A stretch of DNA of 64,000 nt from Margaritispora aquatica. Taxonomy: Eukaryota; Ascomycota; Leotiomycetes; Helotiales; Discinellaceae. A program made the translations under genes and the position numbers. Below, one piece after another: positions 1 through 11,287 of the stretch. Each line of letters begins with the position of its first letter. The first letter of the stretch is position 1. The notes under the pieces are model-generated. The model did not search any database. It worked only from the letters and a program-made list of their open reading frames with translations, and was not told where the DNA came from. The stretch is from the NCBI GenBank assembly GCA_007644065.1, contig VJWN01000007.1, positions 2,386,167 to 2,450,166 on the forward strand, read 5' to 3'.

Positions 1-559
1 AAATAACAATAGCAACCAAGGCATCACCAGGAGAAGTACACCCGTGAGAGCTCGAAAAGCACAAACTCCGTGCCATTCAACAACATAACTTTGTAGAGTG
101 AAAGACAACTGGTCTTCAATAGATGAGTGTTTGTCGTCCAAGCCCAGCTGTTGAAATACGTAGCTTCCATATAATTTGACAGGGCTTTTAGCCCAAGGTT
201 TTGTTCTCATCAGTCGTCGTTCTCGTTCTCGTTCCATTCGTGATTAAGTAAAACTACATGACAAAGAGCAGGTCTTGCCGTAGCCCGTTTAGGACTAGCG
301 TCAGTTGGACCTCTCGACGCGAACCGCGACAAATTCGCTGGAGAAGAAGTTGCCCTTGACGAAATCAATAGGAATAATCAGTCCACGAACAACCTCTTCC
401 TACCTCGAATCCTGTAGGGCTGTGATCGCCTCACCAAGATATTCGGTTTGCCCCACGTTAGATCTTTGCGCTCCTGTCAAGACTCGACTGCGCGAAGTTT
501 CCTTCCCCATCTGATGCTTGGCCTTCAATGGGCATGAACTGAAGTCAACTACAATCGCA
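1..559. other. Upstream region of the Sfh1 gene, no gene seen
   Basis: No credible coding region. A 69-codon frame at 305-514 has no recognisable family and sits where the leader of the downstream gene should be. The stretch contains a pyrimidine-rich run near 215-240 of the kind common in fungal promoters. Confidence 0.5.
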
Positions 560-2381
560 ATGTCATCCGAATACCCACCTCAGTCGTTTATTTCCAGCTA
601 TGCGCCGCGTCTGCGAATGTACCAGAATTCCCTCCTGACACCAGTCATACAACCAGCTGCCGCATTGACACAACCATTATCACGAACTACAAAACGAGGG
701 ACAACAGCCATCAACTATGCAGAGGATGGATATGATGAGCTCAGTGAAGATGAGGACGGCAACAAAAGAAGACCAACAGGCTTAAGGAGTTTGAGGAGGG
801 ATGAATTGCCGGGACAGGCAAGACAGGATCCATCTGAGAAGGTTGGAAAGGAAGCAAATGCTCCAGTTGTTGTGCAAGGCATTTGGCGGGATTGGATGGG
901 CAAAGCAAGATCAACAAAACCTGACCTGCAGAGCTTCTCACAAACAATACTGCCATTGACGTTGATTCCAATTCGTATTGACCTGGATATACCATCCTAC
1001 ACACCTGCACCAGCTCTTCCCATACCCCAAGGATCTGGCTATGGCAAGATCGATACCTCACTCCCAATATACAGAAACCCAGAGCCTACAGTGCCTTACA
1101 GGTTGAAGGACATCTTTTTGTGGAATTTACATGAGACTTTGACCACAACCGATCAATTTGCTCAATGCATGGTCCAAGATCTCGACTTGCCGAATAGAGC
1201 TCAGATGGCGACGGAGATCAGTAAGCAGATTCGAACACAGCTTGAAGAATATGCTGGCGTTGCTATGCATCCTCTCTTCCACTCGCAACAAATACCAACA
1301 GCCAATGGAATTGTCACCGCAATCAAGCAAGGAACGCCATCTAAAAGTAGAGATATGACACCTGCACTTGGTGGAAATTCTACACCTCTGCAGAAAGGGA
1401 CACCTCACTTGAATGGCACCGTTGCTGTAAAATCAGACAATACTCCAGTCGAAGAGATTACAGCTTCAGCTAACGCCATCACACCCGAGTCAGACGAGTT
1501 CAATCCGGATGACATGTATAGATGCATTGTTACTCTAAACATCAACCTGTCAAACCTCCTTTATACCGACAAGTTTGAATGGTCACTTCTCCATCCTCCT
1601 GGAACCGCAGAGATGTTTGCGAAGCAGACATGTGCTGATCTTGGTCTTCCAGGAGAGTGGGTGCCAGCCATGACACATGCCATCTACGAAGCGGTATTGA
1701 GGCTGAAGAAGGACGCTTGTGAAAGTGGTGGTCTAGTATCTGGGTTTGGGGGTGAAATACCAAACGACGCTGCTCATAATCAAGATGCTGGTTGGAGGTT
1801 CGACAATGAGCATCTGGCAGATGAATGGGAACCCAAGGTGGAACAATTATCGAAAGAAGAGATCGAGAAGCGAGAAGGTGATAGAGAGCGTCAGATTCGA
1901 AGAGTACGACGAGATACAGCGAGGTTCTCATCAAGTACAGGTATGATGGGTGGTGTGCCACAGGCTTCAGACCACAGACACTTTGATGATCCACCCGAGG
2001 AGCGTATGGGCCGAGGCGAGCGTAGCAAGAAGAAGCGAAGATTTAGGAGTTTGAGCCCCTTGAAGAACGGAACTTCGGGGAGAGGAACTCCAGATGTCGG
2101 TGGTGTTGCAGGCTATGGAGGAGGTGGCTCACTCAATGAGTTTGAGCGAAATACTTGGAGGTGTTCGCATTGCTACATCTGGGGTACTTCCGTCTGGGCT
2201 GTGCGGGATGGGCCACATGGACCAAAGGTAAATCTTTTCTCTCAACAAAACACTATAATGTTCTAATATGGTACAGTCTCTATGCAACAACTGCGGTTTT
2301 CTCTATGAGCGTGATCGCAAGCTCCCGAAATGGGCCAAATACCTGCATAGAGCAGACATTCGCGCCATCGACTATCGATGA
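560..2381 (+). CDS. sfh1: Sfh1/SNF5-type chromatin remodelling subunit (RSC complex)
   Basis: Predicted core subunit of the RSC (SWI/SNF-type) nucleosome remodeller, acting in the nucleus. Exons 560-2227 and 2277-2381 encode 590 residues; the 49-bp phase-0 intron has a GTAAAT donor. The start is the ATG at 560, since the frame open further upstream begins with a non-ATG codon and the protein from 560 opens with the family-like PPQSFISSYAPRL. The central half contains the two SNF5 repeats (one near NLHETLTTTDQFAQ, the second near CIVTLNINLSNLLYTDKFEW). The C-terminus holds a GATA-like zinc finger whose CSHC half lies in exon 1 and CNNC half in exon 2, followed by a basic patch. The finger distinguishes this form from animal SMARCB1. 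Family assignment is firm; Sfh1 rather than Snf5 is inferred from length and the finger. Confidence 0.9.
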
Positions 2382-2979
2382 TACCTTGCTTAATTCCAGT
2401 CGCAGTCTTCGTTTCATCGCTGGGATCTAGGGAAGGGTGTATAAGGAGTCTATAGGGGGGAGCCAGATATCACGCAGAATACGTGGTTTATGCATTTTAG
2501 TGGGCCTTTTTGGTGCGTTCTCGGGATTGAGTGACCACACCTAGTTGGCTTACCTAGATGTCCTATTATGAAGTGTAAAGATAGTGGCGCAAAAGGACTA
2601 CGTACGTATTTAATGAAGGACACATGTGGCTTTTGCTTTATATTTGATTCCTTTCCGCTTTTCTCGTTATTTTCATGCAAACCTAAACATATCACGATTT
2701 GGGGTGTTTCAAGGGTGGTAGGTATGGTAGATCCTCTTTCATTTGCTATCTGAAGAACGTCCACATTTTACGCTTTACATTTGCTGCCGAAACACCTTTC
2801 CCTCCTCGAACGCCTAGTTTCCATCTCCATCTGAAGAACAGGTACCTGTTAAACAAAGCACAAGCGATGGGGGCAATGCAACGCAAAGCAACACAGCCAA
2901 AACCCACAGACTAGGTATCAACCCTCCCTCCTAAACGCCTCGCAACGAAAGCAAATCAACATGGTGAGAGCTAATCTAT
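2382..2979. other. Convergent 3' region, no gene seen
   Basis: Lies between the 3' ends of the Sfh1 gene and the next gene on the opposite strand. It probably holds both 3' untranslated regions. No coding frame, tRNA or repeat was found. Confidence 0.5.
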
Positions 2980-3883
2980 CTATCCATGACGAGATCGCTT
3001 TGTCTCAGCCTCGACCTCAACCTCCTCGCTGGAGTCGCGCTCACGCTTGACAGGGTTGCTTTTTGCCTTTGGCTTGACGTCTTCCTCTCCATAGTCACGA
3101 CCAGCAGTGCGACGAATTGGGGTGGTAGGCTTGTAAGCATGGGTTTGGGTTTGAACACGAGGAGCAACAGGCACGGAAGCAGCAGCAGCAGCCTCGCTCG
3201 CAACAGCATTAGCCTTCTTCTCCTTCGCCTTATCCTTCAACTCCAGCATTCTCGATAAAACAGCGCGTTCACCAATGACGTTCTGGGAACCATCAACATG
3301 CATGCCAGCAATAACCTCGACGTTGATGGGTCTAGGGCGGCCCTGCTCGTCGATCATGGGGATGCCGTGCTGGCCCATGGAGAGCTGGCGCAGCGACGAC
3401 ACGATGCCCATGGCGATGGCGTTGGCGGTCTGCGAGGCGTCCGACGCGACTAGGTTGCTGTTGCCGGTGATGACGACGGGGGACCGGATGCAGATGCAGA
3501 TGCGGGATTGGTTCTCGTTGTCTTCCTCCATGATGACCTCTTCGTCGTCATCGGCGGCGGCAGCGCGGGCCGGACCATGAGGGTGTTGGATGGGTGGTGG
3601 GTTGGGTTGGCCGGTGAAGCCCATGCCGTGGCCCATGGACATGCGGAAGGCGTTCATAGCTAAAGGGTCGTGTTAGTGGGACTTTGAAGAGAGACTGGGA
3701 GTGTGAAGGCATACCTGGGTTGAGTCCTGGTGGCATGCCAAAGGCTGAGTTGGGGTGGATGTTGGGATTACCATTGACGAATTGATTTGGGTGATTCTGA
3801 CCAGGCTGGTGGTGTTGCTGCTGGCCACCTTGGTGCTGTTGTTGTTGTCCATTGAACATACCGCCATGGTGTTGGTAAGACAT
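2980..3883 (-). CDS. Conserved-looking fungal protein of unknown function
   Basis: Exons 3715-3883 and 2980-3659, with a 55-bp intron (GTATGC..TTTAG), encode 282 residues. I do not recognise a named family. The first 55 residues are rich in Q, H, N and G. The middle (about ENQSRICICIRSPVVITGNS through GMHVDGSQNVIGERAVLSRM) looks like a compact folded domain. The tail is Ala-rich and then Lys/Arg/Glu-rich, ending KRSRHG, suggesting nuclear localisation. The start at 3883 is the first ATG of the spliced frame; the frame remains open upstream but without similar composition. The promoter region carries a 26-bp perfect palindrome at 4258-4283. No function is assigned. Confidence 0.75.
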
Positions 3884-4971
3884 CTTGGAAGCAGGTAGGT
3901 TGATTGAACGAAAAGTTGCAGTGTGTTTCTTGATATCGACGCGTTCGCGACTTTCCGAAGAACTAAATCCGGAAAATGCGAGTCTGAAGTTGAACTCAGG
4001 AACGGCGATCAGGTTTGTCAAGACTAGACTTCCTTAGTCGTCTGTGAAAAGACGCGAATTGAAGATTGGGCTAAGGTGAATTGAATTGGCTTAACTTGAC
4101 GTTGGCGCAGAAATGTTGTTGCTTGTAGAAAAGAAAGTGGAAGATGAAGGGAGGAAGGGAATCTTAAATAGAGAACGAAGACACGCGAAGATCGAATTAT
4201 ATAGAAATTGATTCGTGAAGCTCCTCAATGCTAAGCTCGCTTCCTCATTGACGCTTGTTAGCATTGTCAATTGACAATGCTAAGGCTAAGCGAGGAGATT
4301 TCGCCCCACTTCCACATCTACCAATGAATGAGGCTGGCGCATTACCTAGGCTGGGTGGTATGATTCACTCAAATCGATTGAGAAAGAGGAGGAAAGTAAG
4401 GAAACTGATGACTCTATGACAGATTGAGTTGGTATGCCGAGATTTTTTGTCAGCTCAACAATGTTGTTGTGCAAAGACAGATGTAAGTTGAAATGCGTGT
4501 GTCAATATTCGTGTTATTTGGTAAGCTTAGACCAGAGTACCGAAGGGCTTACAGTGTTCTGCCTTCCTATTGTTATGTTCGGTGTTAGGTCGAGGACACA
4601 AATACAAGAGTAGAATTATCTTATGGCTGTCTACTTCATGGAGTAATTTACATGGGTATGGTAGTACGACATCACATGTTAAGCCCTGAAGTTCTGAAAA
4701 CATAGAACTACCATTCACTCACATCGCTTACAGCTTTGAGCAGTTCTGAATTGCCTGGTTTGAAAGATTGCATTGAGTGGGTATCTTGAACGTACTTTGC
4801 GAATAACTCGAGAATGGTGGCGCATGAACCGTGCCTGGAAGATAAGTCTCGCAGGCAAAGTGCTGTGCTTCATTATTCGGCCGAATTTTCAGGCTTGTCT
4901 AAGGGTTTTTAAGTTTATACATAAGCTCAAGAGCCTTCCTCGTATTCGTGACATTCTTACACTCGAATTCT
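3884..4971. other. Intergenic region with a palindrome, no gene seen
   Basis: Contains the promoter of the leftward gene at 2980-3883 and the 3' side of the Rpn13 gene. No supported coding frame. The notable content is the palindrome at 4258-4283 and its degenerate copies around 4222-4290. Confidence 0.5.
4258..4283. repeat. Perfect 26-bp palindrome
   Basis: The half-site TTAGCATTGTCAA is followed directly by its exact reverse complement. The nine bases AATGCTAAG recur just to the left at 4227-4235, and CTAAGCGAGGAG to the right partly mirrors CTCGCTTCCTC on the left. The region could therefore fold into a longer imperfect hairpin. It lies about 375-400 bp upstream of the gene starting at 3883. 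Confidence 0.9.
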
Positions 4972-6398
4972 CTACTTCTTCTCCACGGTCTTCTTAACGC
5001 CCTCGATAAATGCTTCGACCGCATCGCCACCGCCAAGGGGCACACTTCCACCACGAACTAGTCCTCCGTGTTGCAGCTTAACACCTAATGCCTCGGCTAT
5101 GCTGGGAAGACCACCATCTCGAATAGCCATCGTCAAGCTACCCAGACTCTGGTGGAATTGAGGACTTCTGAGAACCCTCTTCAAAAGAGCCTTCTTCTGA
5201 CCTAGGCTCAAAGCCTCCATTGCTGCGGATGCTGAAGCTGCGTTGGGCTCGACCATTCCGTCGATCGAGTCAGCTCCCTCTTGGGCAAGGACCAGGAGAG
5301 TTGGTGGGAGGTAGCTGAGGAGATTATCGATCTGTTCTGGCGATGTAGTATCGACCATTGGGATGGTGATTGAGGTTGGAAGAAGATCGGGGAGAGTGGT
5401 ATACATTTGGCCTTGCGCTTGCTGCTGTTGCATGCCACCTTGTCCACCCTTTAATGAGTTGAGGAAATTTTGTACAACGGATGCCGCGTCTGTCGGTCCT
5501 GAGCCAGCACTGCTCAAACCGTTAGCCATCATTCAAAGTCTGCGTGAAGGTAGATGAAAGATAAATAGCTTCAATTGATTCGCACCACATCTTTCTAGAA
5601 GTACATAGATGGACAGACCGCGCCTGGCTTTTCACCCGCCGAACGCCTTTGTTGTAAATGCGCAAAGCAAGGCATCTTTTGTAACAAAATCGGACCTACG
5701 CTCTTCCACCGTCGGCTCCTCCCTCCCTGGAACCAGCACCCTCCTCTCTCACATCTCCACCCGTTGCACCAGGTCCTGCTCCGCCTGTTCCCTGGTTTGA
5801 TGTGTCCTGAACGTCCTCCATAGCCTCGTCCTCATCAGCGCCACCACCTCCACTTCTTGTTGCCCGCGCAACCTCTTCCTCGATGTCGACGTCCTCACCT
5901 TGAAGCAGCTTATCAACGATCTTGCCTATCATTATATCACGCTCGCTAAAGAAGCTGGGATCGTTCGTAGGGCCTTGGGCTTTGGATTGCAACCAGAAGA
6001 GATGGCGCTGCGATGAGGATTGGAACTTGAGGGAGAATATGCGACCATTGGTTTTGGCTGTTGGCTGGCTGGTTCGGATTGAATCATAGGGTTCGAATTG
6101 TCCATCTGTAGGGAACATCATAAGATCGATGTTGTCTTCGTTGTCCAAATCGGCACTTCGTTCTCTCCAGCAAAAGTGAACAAGTTCTGGTGATGTTAGA
6201 TGATTTCTCGCGCTGTCTTCAAGAACGTACCATCTTCAGAGTAAAGGTAAATGTAGCCTGGCGTAGGTTCGCACGTAACTTTATATGGTTTGCTGGAGTC
6301 CTAGTTCTATTGTCAGATCAGCTCCTGGATGATGGAGACAAACATACGTCAAGATGGCATCTTCCTGCCTTAAAGGTGATAAGTAGTGTTCGTGACAT
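4972..6398 (-). CDS. rpn13: 26S proteasome ubiquitin receptor Rpn13 (ADRM1)
   Basis: Subunit of the proteasome 19S cap; the family binds ubiquitin through an N-terminal Pru domain and the deubiquitinase Uch37/UCHL5 through a C-terminal DEUBAD domain. Exons are 6348-6398, 6231-6300, 5700-6186 and 4972-5509 (381 residues), joined by introns of 47, 44 and 190 bp. The Pru domain spans roughly residues 5-120 (LITFKAGRCHL, PGYIYLYSEDE, LVHFCWRER, DNIDLMMFPTDGQFEPY). An acidic, Gly-rich linker follows, then the DEUBAD-like region (LPDLLPTSITIPMVDTTSPE, LLSYLPPTLLVLAQEG, ALLKRVLRSPQFHQSLGSL). The last intron is longer than the others; its donor GC|GTAGGT and acceptor GAGCAG|T keep the frame. A divergent promoter of about 290 bp is shared with the eL6 gene. 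Confidence 0.9.
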
Positions 6399-6689
6399 TG
6401 TGAATGTTGAGGTGTGGTTGAATCCTATAACTGCCAATTGCTGTTGTATTTGGGTATGGAGCGGAGCTTCAAGCTTCTGAAGTTCAGGCGTTTGGGTTGA
6501 CGCGGTTTGGTACCGCCTACCCGCCCCACATGCCGCGCTCTAGCCCCATATCTTAGGCCACAAGGCTTATAGACCAGGCACTCATGTGACTTCGCTTATC
6601 GTTGAACCTTGGATCACCACACAGAAATTACAAACTTTGCTGCGATCTCGAATTTCAACGACGACAACACCAACGCCCGCAATTCGAAA

Positions 6690-7506
6690 ATGTCCGCAGT
6701 CCTCGAAGCCACCAGACCCGAGGGTCAGAAGAAGACCTTCGGCAAGTCTACGAGAGAGGTCCCCCATCACAGCCAGAAGGCAAAGAAGTGGTACCCAGCA
6801 GACGATGAGTCGCAAGCAAAGAAGGTGTGTAAGATTCTGCTGTGCAGAAGCTGAGGTTTGGGGATTGCAATTGCTGCGGGCTGTTAAAAGAACTGGAATC
6901 TGCGATTGCAATTGCCCGGACTTCAGTTGCATATAAGCATGGAACAGTTGACTAATTGGGAATTACAGGTTCGCAAATCCATTCGCGTTTCCACTCCCCG
7001 CTCAAGCCTCACTCCTGGTACCGTCCTCATTCTCCTCGCTGGCCGATTCCGTGGAAAGCGCGTCATTCTCCTGAAGAACCTCGACCAAGGTGTCCTCCTT
7101 GTTACCGGTCCCTTCAAGGTCAACGGTGTCCCCCTCCGCAGAGTCAACGCCCGCTACGTTATCGCCACCTCCCAAAAGATTGATATCTCTGGTGTCGATT
7201 CCGCAAAGATCGAGGAGGTTTCTGGAGAGAAGTACTTTGCACGGGAGAAGGGTGAGAAGAAGAGCGGAGAGGAGGCATTTTTCAAGCAGGGAGAGAAGGC
7301 CGAGGTATTAACCACGTCTAAATAAGGAAGACTTCTAGCTGACTCGCAAACAGAAGAAGAAGCCATCTTCCAGCCGCGCCGCAGACCAGAAGGCCATCGA
7401 CAAGGCTCTTTTGTCCACGATCAAGAAGACCGCTATGCTCCAGAGCTACCTCGCCAGCAGCTTCAGCCTCCGAAAGGGTGATAAGCCACACGAGATGCAG
7501 TTTTAG
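6690..7506 (+). CDS. rpl6: 60S ribosomal protein L6 (eL6)
   Basis: Structural protein of the cytosolic large ribosomal subunit. Exons 6690-6824, 6969-7304 and 7354-7506 give 207 residues, the expected fungal length. Diagnostic stretches are [38 protein letters not shown] and the C-terminal [18 protein letters not shown]. The start at 6690 gives [10 protein letters not shown]; an in-frame upstream extension lacks family similarity. Intron 1 (144 bp) is longer than intron 2 (49 bp), as is common near the 5' end of ribosomal protein genes. The promoter is divergent with rpn13. Confidence 0.95.
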
Positions 7507-8207
7507 AGGGTTGGGTGATGGTCGTCCTTCAGAATTACGGTTGCGGAAAACAATTGGCAAATCGCATGCATTTGACCCGGTGGGCATGGTCTGGTCTGGT
7601 CTGAATTGCTAGGCGCTTTGTAATCAGATTTGCAATTACGAAAAAACATCACAAGCAACTTCGAAGGTCATTCGTGACATATTGCGAGGGGATGATGGAA
7701 AGTAGTAGCGTCAAATCGTGAGGAATCAATGGTTTATGAATGAATGGAGTTTGTGGCAAGGAATTGGTGATGCGAAATGGTCTCCCCTCCGTCTGCATTT
7801 GACATTAAGGTCATATATGCATGGTTTTCACCTGATGTTAATAGTCCATCCTATGCCAGAAATCCGACTTGGCCCTCAAAGTTGCAGCAAGCCTACCCTT
7901 CTTCCCTCAATACACATGCCTTCGTGCATACTCGTTTACTAAATAGAGGAAACCTCGTTCCTAGCCAACTGAAACAACCTAACAACAAGATCCAGCATTT
8001 CCATGGCATTTTCATTTAAAACGAGGAATCACAAGCTGCCCCTGGTCGGTTAGTAGAATTGAGACCCCCTTTCTCTATCATTCCCAAGGGCTAGACAGAC
8101 ATGGTCCGTGGGTTTGGGTAAGATTGCCTTGCTGTCAAAAAGTATTTCAAGTATAAAGTACCTTACGTCTAACATCTATTGTCAAACAATCTCATCAGAA
8201 TTTCGGC
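7507..8207. other. Intergenic region, no gene seen
   Basis: 3' flank of the eL6 gene and promoter of the dipeptidyl peptidase III gene. Two 74-80-codon frames overlap here in different phases without family resemblance; I see nothing else. Confidence 0.5.
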
Positions 8208-10804
8208 ATGTCAAATGTAGTCATATCAAGAATGCGCCTGCCCAATGTGGCATTGGGAGCAAGTCGTCTCAGCCTTGCGTCATTAGCGCAGTACCCCTCC
8301 ACTCGGCCTGCATGTCGTGCGTTTGTTACAACCCCGCGACGTGTGATGCTTCCATCTCCGTTGAACAGACTACAGAATATTCAAAGGCATTTCACCATGA
8401 ATACACAAGAATTAAAGAACTTCCTTGCGGATAGTCCGCCCAGCACTGTCAATCTCGAAATTAAGAAGCATTTCGAGGCTTTGACTGACCAGCAAGCTCG
8501 CTATGCTCATTTCATTAGCAGGTGAGTGAGAGGAAGCGGTTTTAATGCTATATTATTGGGATCACTTAGCTTGTTTGGAATGTCACAATGGTAGTGGTTG
8601 AGCTAATGTTGCTTAGAGCTGCTTTCACGGGAACGCGTATCACACTCCGCCAAGTCTCGCCCGAAAGTGAGAGCATTTTCGATTTCATTATCGAGCTCTA
8701 CAAGTCCTGCGGTGGTGACTGGAAGACTCTTCAAGAGAAGGCTGGTATCACTACCGGGGAGCTACAGTATTTCCTAGAGTATGCTACTCAATTTTTGGGC
8801 AATTGTGGCAACTACAAGGGCTTTGGAGATGCAAAGTTCGTCCCACGATGTGATGAAAAGGTATTTGATGCTCTTGCTGGCACTTCTTCGAACGCTACCA
8901 AGTTCTACGCCGCGACCAAGAGAGCCATCTTCTCTAGTGATAACTCTGGTGTCATGCACTTGGGGTATTTGGACCAAGGACACATGACTACTTACTACCC
9001 AGATTCGAAAGGTATTACGAAGGCGGACATTCAGAGTGTCTCTGACTTCCTTGAGAAAAAAGGCCTCTTAGTTGAGAACACTCGCCTGAGGAAAAATATC
9101 GACGGAAGCTTTGATCTCTTGATCGCCTCCGCCGTGACACAGATTCCAGCCGAGGGTAGCGATATTGGCAAGGAGACATCATATGAGATGGACACTGGCT
9201 CTGTAAAGGGCCATACACTCAATCTTGTCTTTGGGGACCATTCAAAGGAAATGGGTATCATTGCCGAGTATCACAAGAAGGCAGCAGAGAATGCAGCGAA
9301 TGACAATCAGAAGAACATGCAACTTGCCTACGCAAAATCATTCGAGGAAGGATCTTTGGAGGCTTTCAAGAACTCTCAGCGCTTCTGGATCAGAGATAAG
9401 GGTCCCATGGTCGAAAGTAACATGTAAGCACACTCATTTGACCGCCCCTTAAACCAGCTGCTAGGATATAGGCTAATCTTTGCAGTGGTTTCGTGGAGAC
9501 GTATCGTGATCCTCATGGTGTTCGAGGTGAATGGGAAGGTTTTGCCGCGACTGTCAACTTGGAGCGAACCCGCGCATTTGGATCTCTAGTAGATGCTGCT
9601 GAGTCCATGATTCCTAAACTCCCCTGGTCTAAAGAGTTTGAGAAAGACAAATTTTTGAGCCCCGACTTTACTTCTCTAGAAGTGATCTCCTTTGCAGGCT
9701 CAGGAATTCCCGCAGGAATCAATATTCCAAATTACGATGACATCCGACAATCCGAAGGCTTCAAGAATGTATCCCTTGGAAACGTCCTTAGTGCCAAGGC
9801 CCCGAATGAGAAGATTCCCTTCATTCGTGAAGAAGATCTATCTATTTACCAAAAGTACCGTGATGCTGCCTTCGAGGTTCAAGTCGGTATTCACGAGCTT
9901 CTCGGACACGGTACAGGCAAGCTACTCCAAGAAACGGAGACAGGAGTCTACAACTTTGATCCTAAGTCGCCACCAATCAGTCCAATCACCAACAAGCCAG
10001 TCTCAACATACTATAAACCAGGACAGACTTGGGGTAGCGTCTTTGGTAGTATCGCAGCTTCTTACGAGGAGTGTCGTGCTGAGTGCGTAGCTATGGCGCT
10101 TAGCTGTGACTTTGCAATTTTGAAGATTTTCGGGTTTGGTAATGGTTCACCAGACATGGATGGCGAAGCTGGAGATGTTCTCTATGCTGCATATCTTTCT
10201 ATGGCTCGTGCCGGCGTTGCATCTTTGGAGATGTATGATGTTAAGAGTTCAAAGTGGGGGCAGGCAGTAAGTATAGTTTTCCAACTCTTCATCAGGGCCA
10301 ATATTTTAAGACATCGCTTTCGAGCAGGCCTAGATTTACTAGTTATTTACAAGCATGAATTTACCTTTGTTGAGTATATGCTAACATGGTGGTTAGCATT
10401 CTCAAGCCCGTTTCAGCATTTTGAAGTGCTTCCTTGATGCACCAGATAGCTTCTGCAAGCTTGACTATAAGAACGAGGATCTTTCAGACTTAACCATAAA
10501 GCTTGATCGTAGTAAGATCACCACGACCGGAAGAAAGGCTGTTGAAGAATATTTGCAGAAGCTTCACATTTACAAGTCAACTGCAGACAAGGAAGCAGGT
10601 ACGGCATTGTATGAAAACATGACTAAAGTCGAGCCATTTTGGGCCCATGAAATCCGCAACGAGGTTCTCAGAAACAAGCAACCAAGAAAGGTGTTTGTCC
10701 AAGCTAACACTTTCCTCGATGAGTCGACAGGCAAAGTCTCTCTGGTGGACTATGAGCCGACTTTGGAAGGTATGGTTAAGAGTTACGCTGAGAGGTGTGT
10801 TTAG
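8208..10804 (+). CDS. dpp3: Dipeptidyl peptidase III (M49 zinc metallopeptidase)
   Basis: Zinc exopeptidase that removes dipeptides from the N-terminus of oligopeptides. Exons 8208-8521, 8617-9423, 9486-10266 and 10397-10804 give 769 residues. The M49 signature HELLGH is at residues 510-515 and the second zinc motif EECRAE at 568-573; H510, H515 and E569 are the expected zinc ligands and E511 the catalytic base. YIGF-like and YRDPHG segments match the family across intron 2. A start at 8398 (MNTQELKNF) would give about 705 residues, the usual cytosolic length. The extra 63 residues from 8208 are rich in Arg and Ser and lack acidic residues, like a mitochondrial presequence. The C-terminus could alternatively be extended by splicing at 10796; the simple stop AERCV is preferred. 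Confidence 0.92.
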
Positions 10805-11287
10805 GCCACCTGAAAGCTTTGCTGGAGTTATCTTTCTGTAGGCATCATGGCAGGCGAACAAAATTGATAGGCATTGAAGCGGAGCAATGAAATACCTATT
10901 CCTCCAATCCAAGATTTTTACTGCACCAGATTCAAAATGTTTAGAGTGATAGATTGAGATCATTCGTAACTGACTACCTTTGTTTTTGTGATAGAAAAAA
11001 ATCATCATTACAATATTACTGAACCCGAGTTACAGTAAAAGCTATTTAGAAACTTAAAAACAGAGAGTCTATTCTTTTACATCATCGAGTTGATCGTAGG
11101 GTATGAACCTCTTTAGGTATAGTTGACCTGATGATGTCCAAAAAAAAATAGTTGCGGTTCGCTTAGTCAACACGTGATAGCGGCCATTTGCCGCTAATCT
11201 GAATTTTGAAGCCCACACAACGCAATATTTTGAACATTCTCGAACTTCGACTTCCCCCGCCATTCCGACTCACGAAACAGGTCCAAA
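10805..11287. other. Intergenic region, no gene seen
   Basis: 3' flank of the peptidase gene and promoter of the uL6 gene. It is AT-rich with short A and T runs around 10995-11050 and 11145-11152. No coding frame, tRNA or repeat is supported. Confidence 0.5.

Noticed and set aside
305..514. Upstream exon of Sfh1
   Set aside because: No donor joins this frame naturally to the Sfh1 coding frame, and the family-like N-terminus already begins at 560.
10796..10890. Extra 3' exon of dipeptidyl peptidase III
   Set aside because: A donor GTGTGT and acceptor CTGTAG would add about 16 residues, but the addition has no family resemblance and the unspliced stop already ends the protein plausibly.
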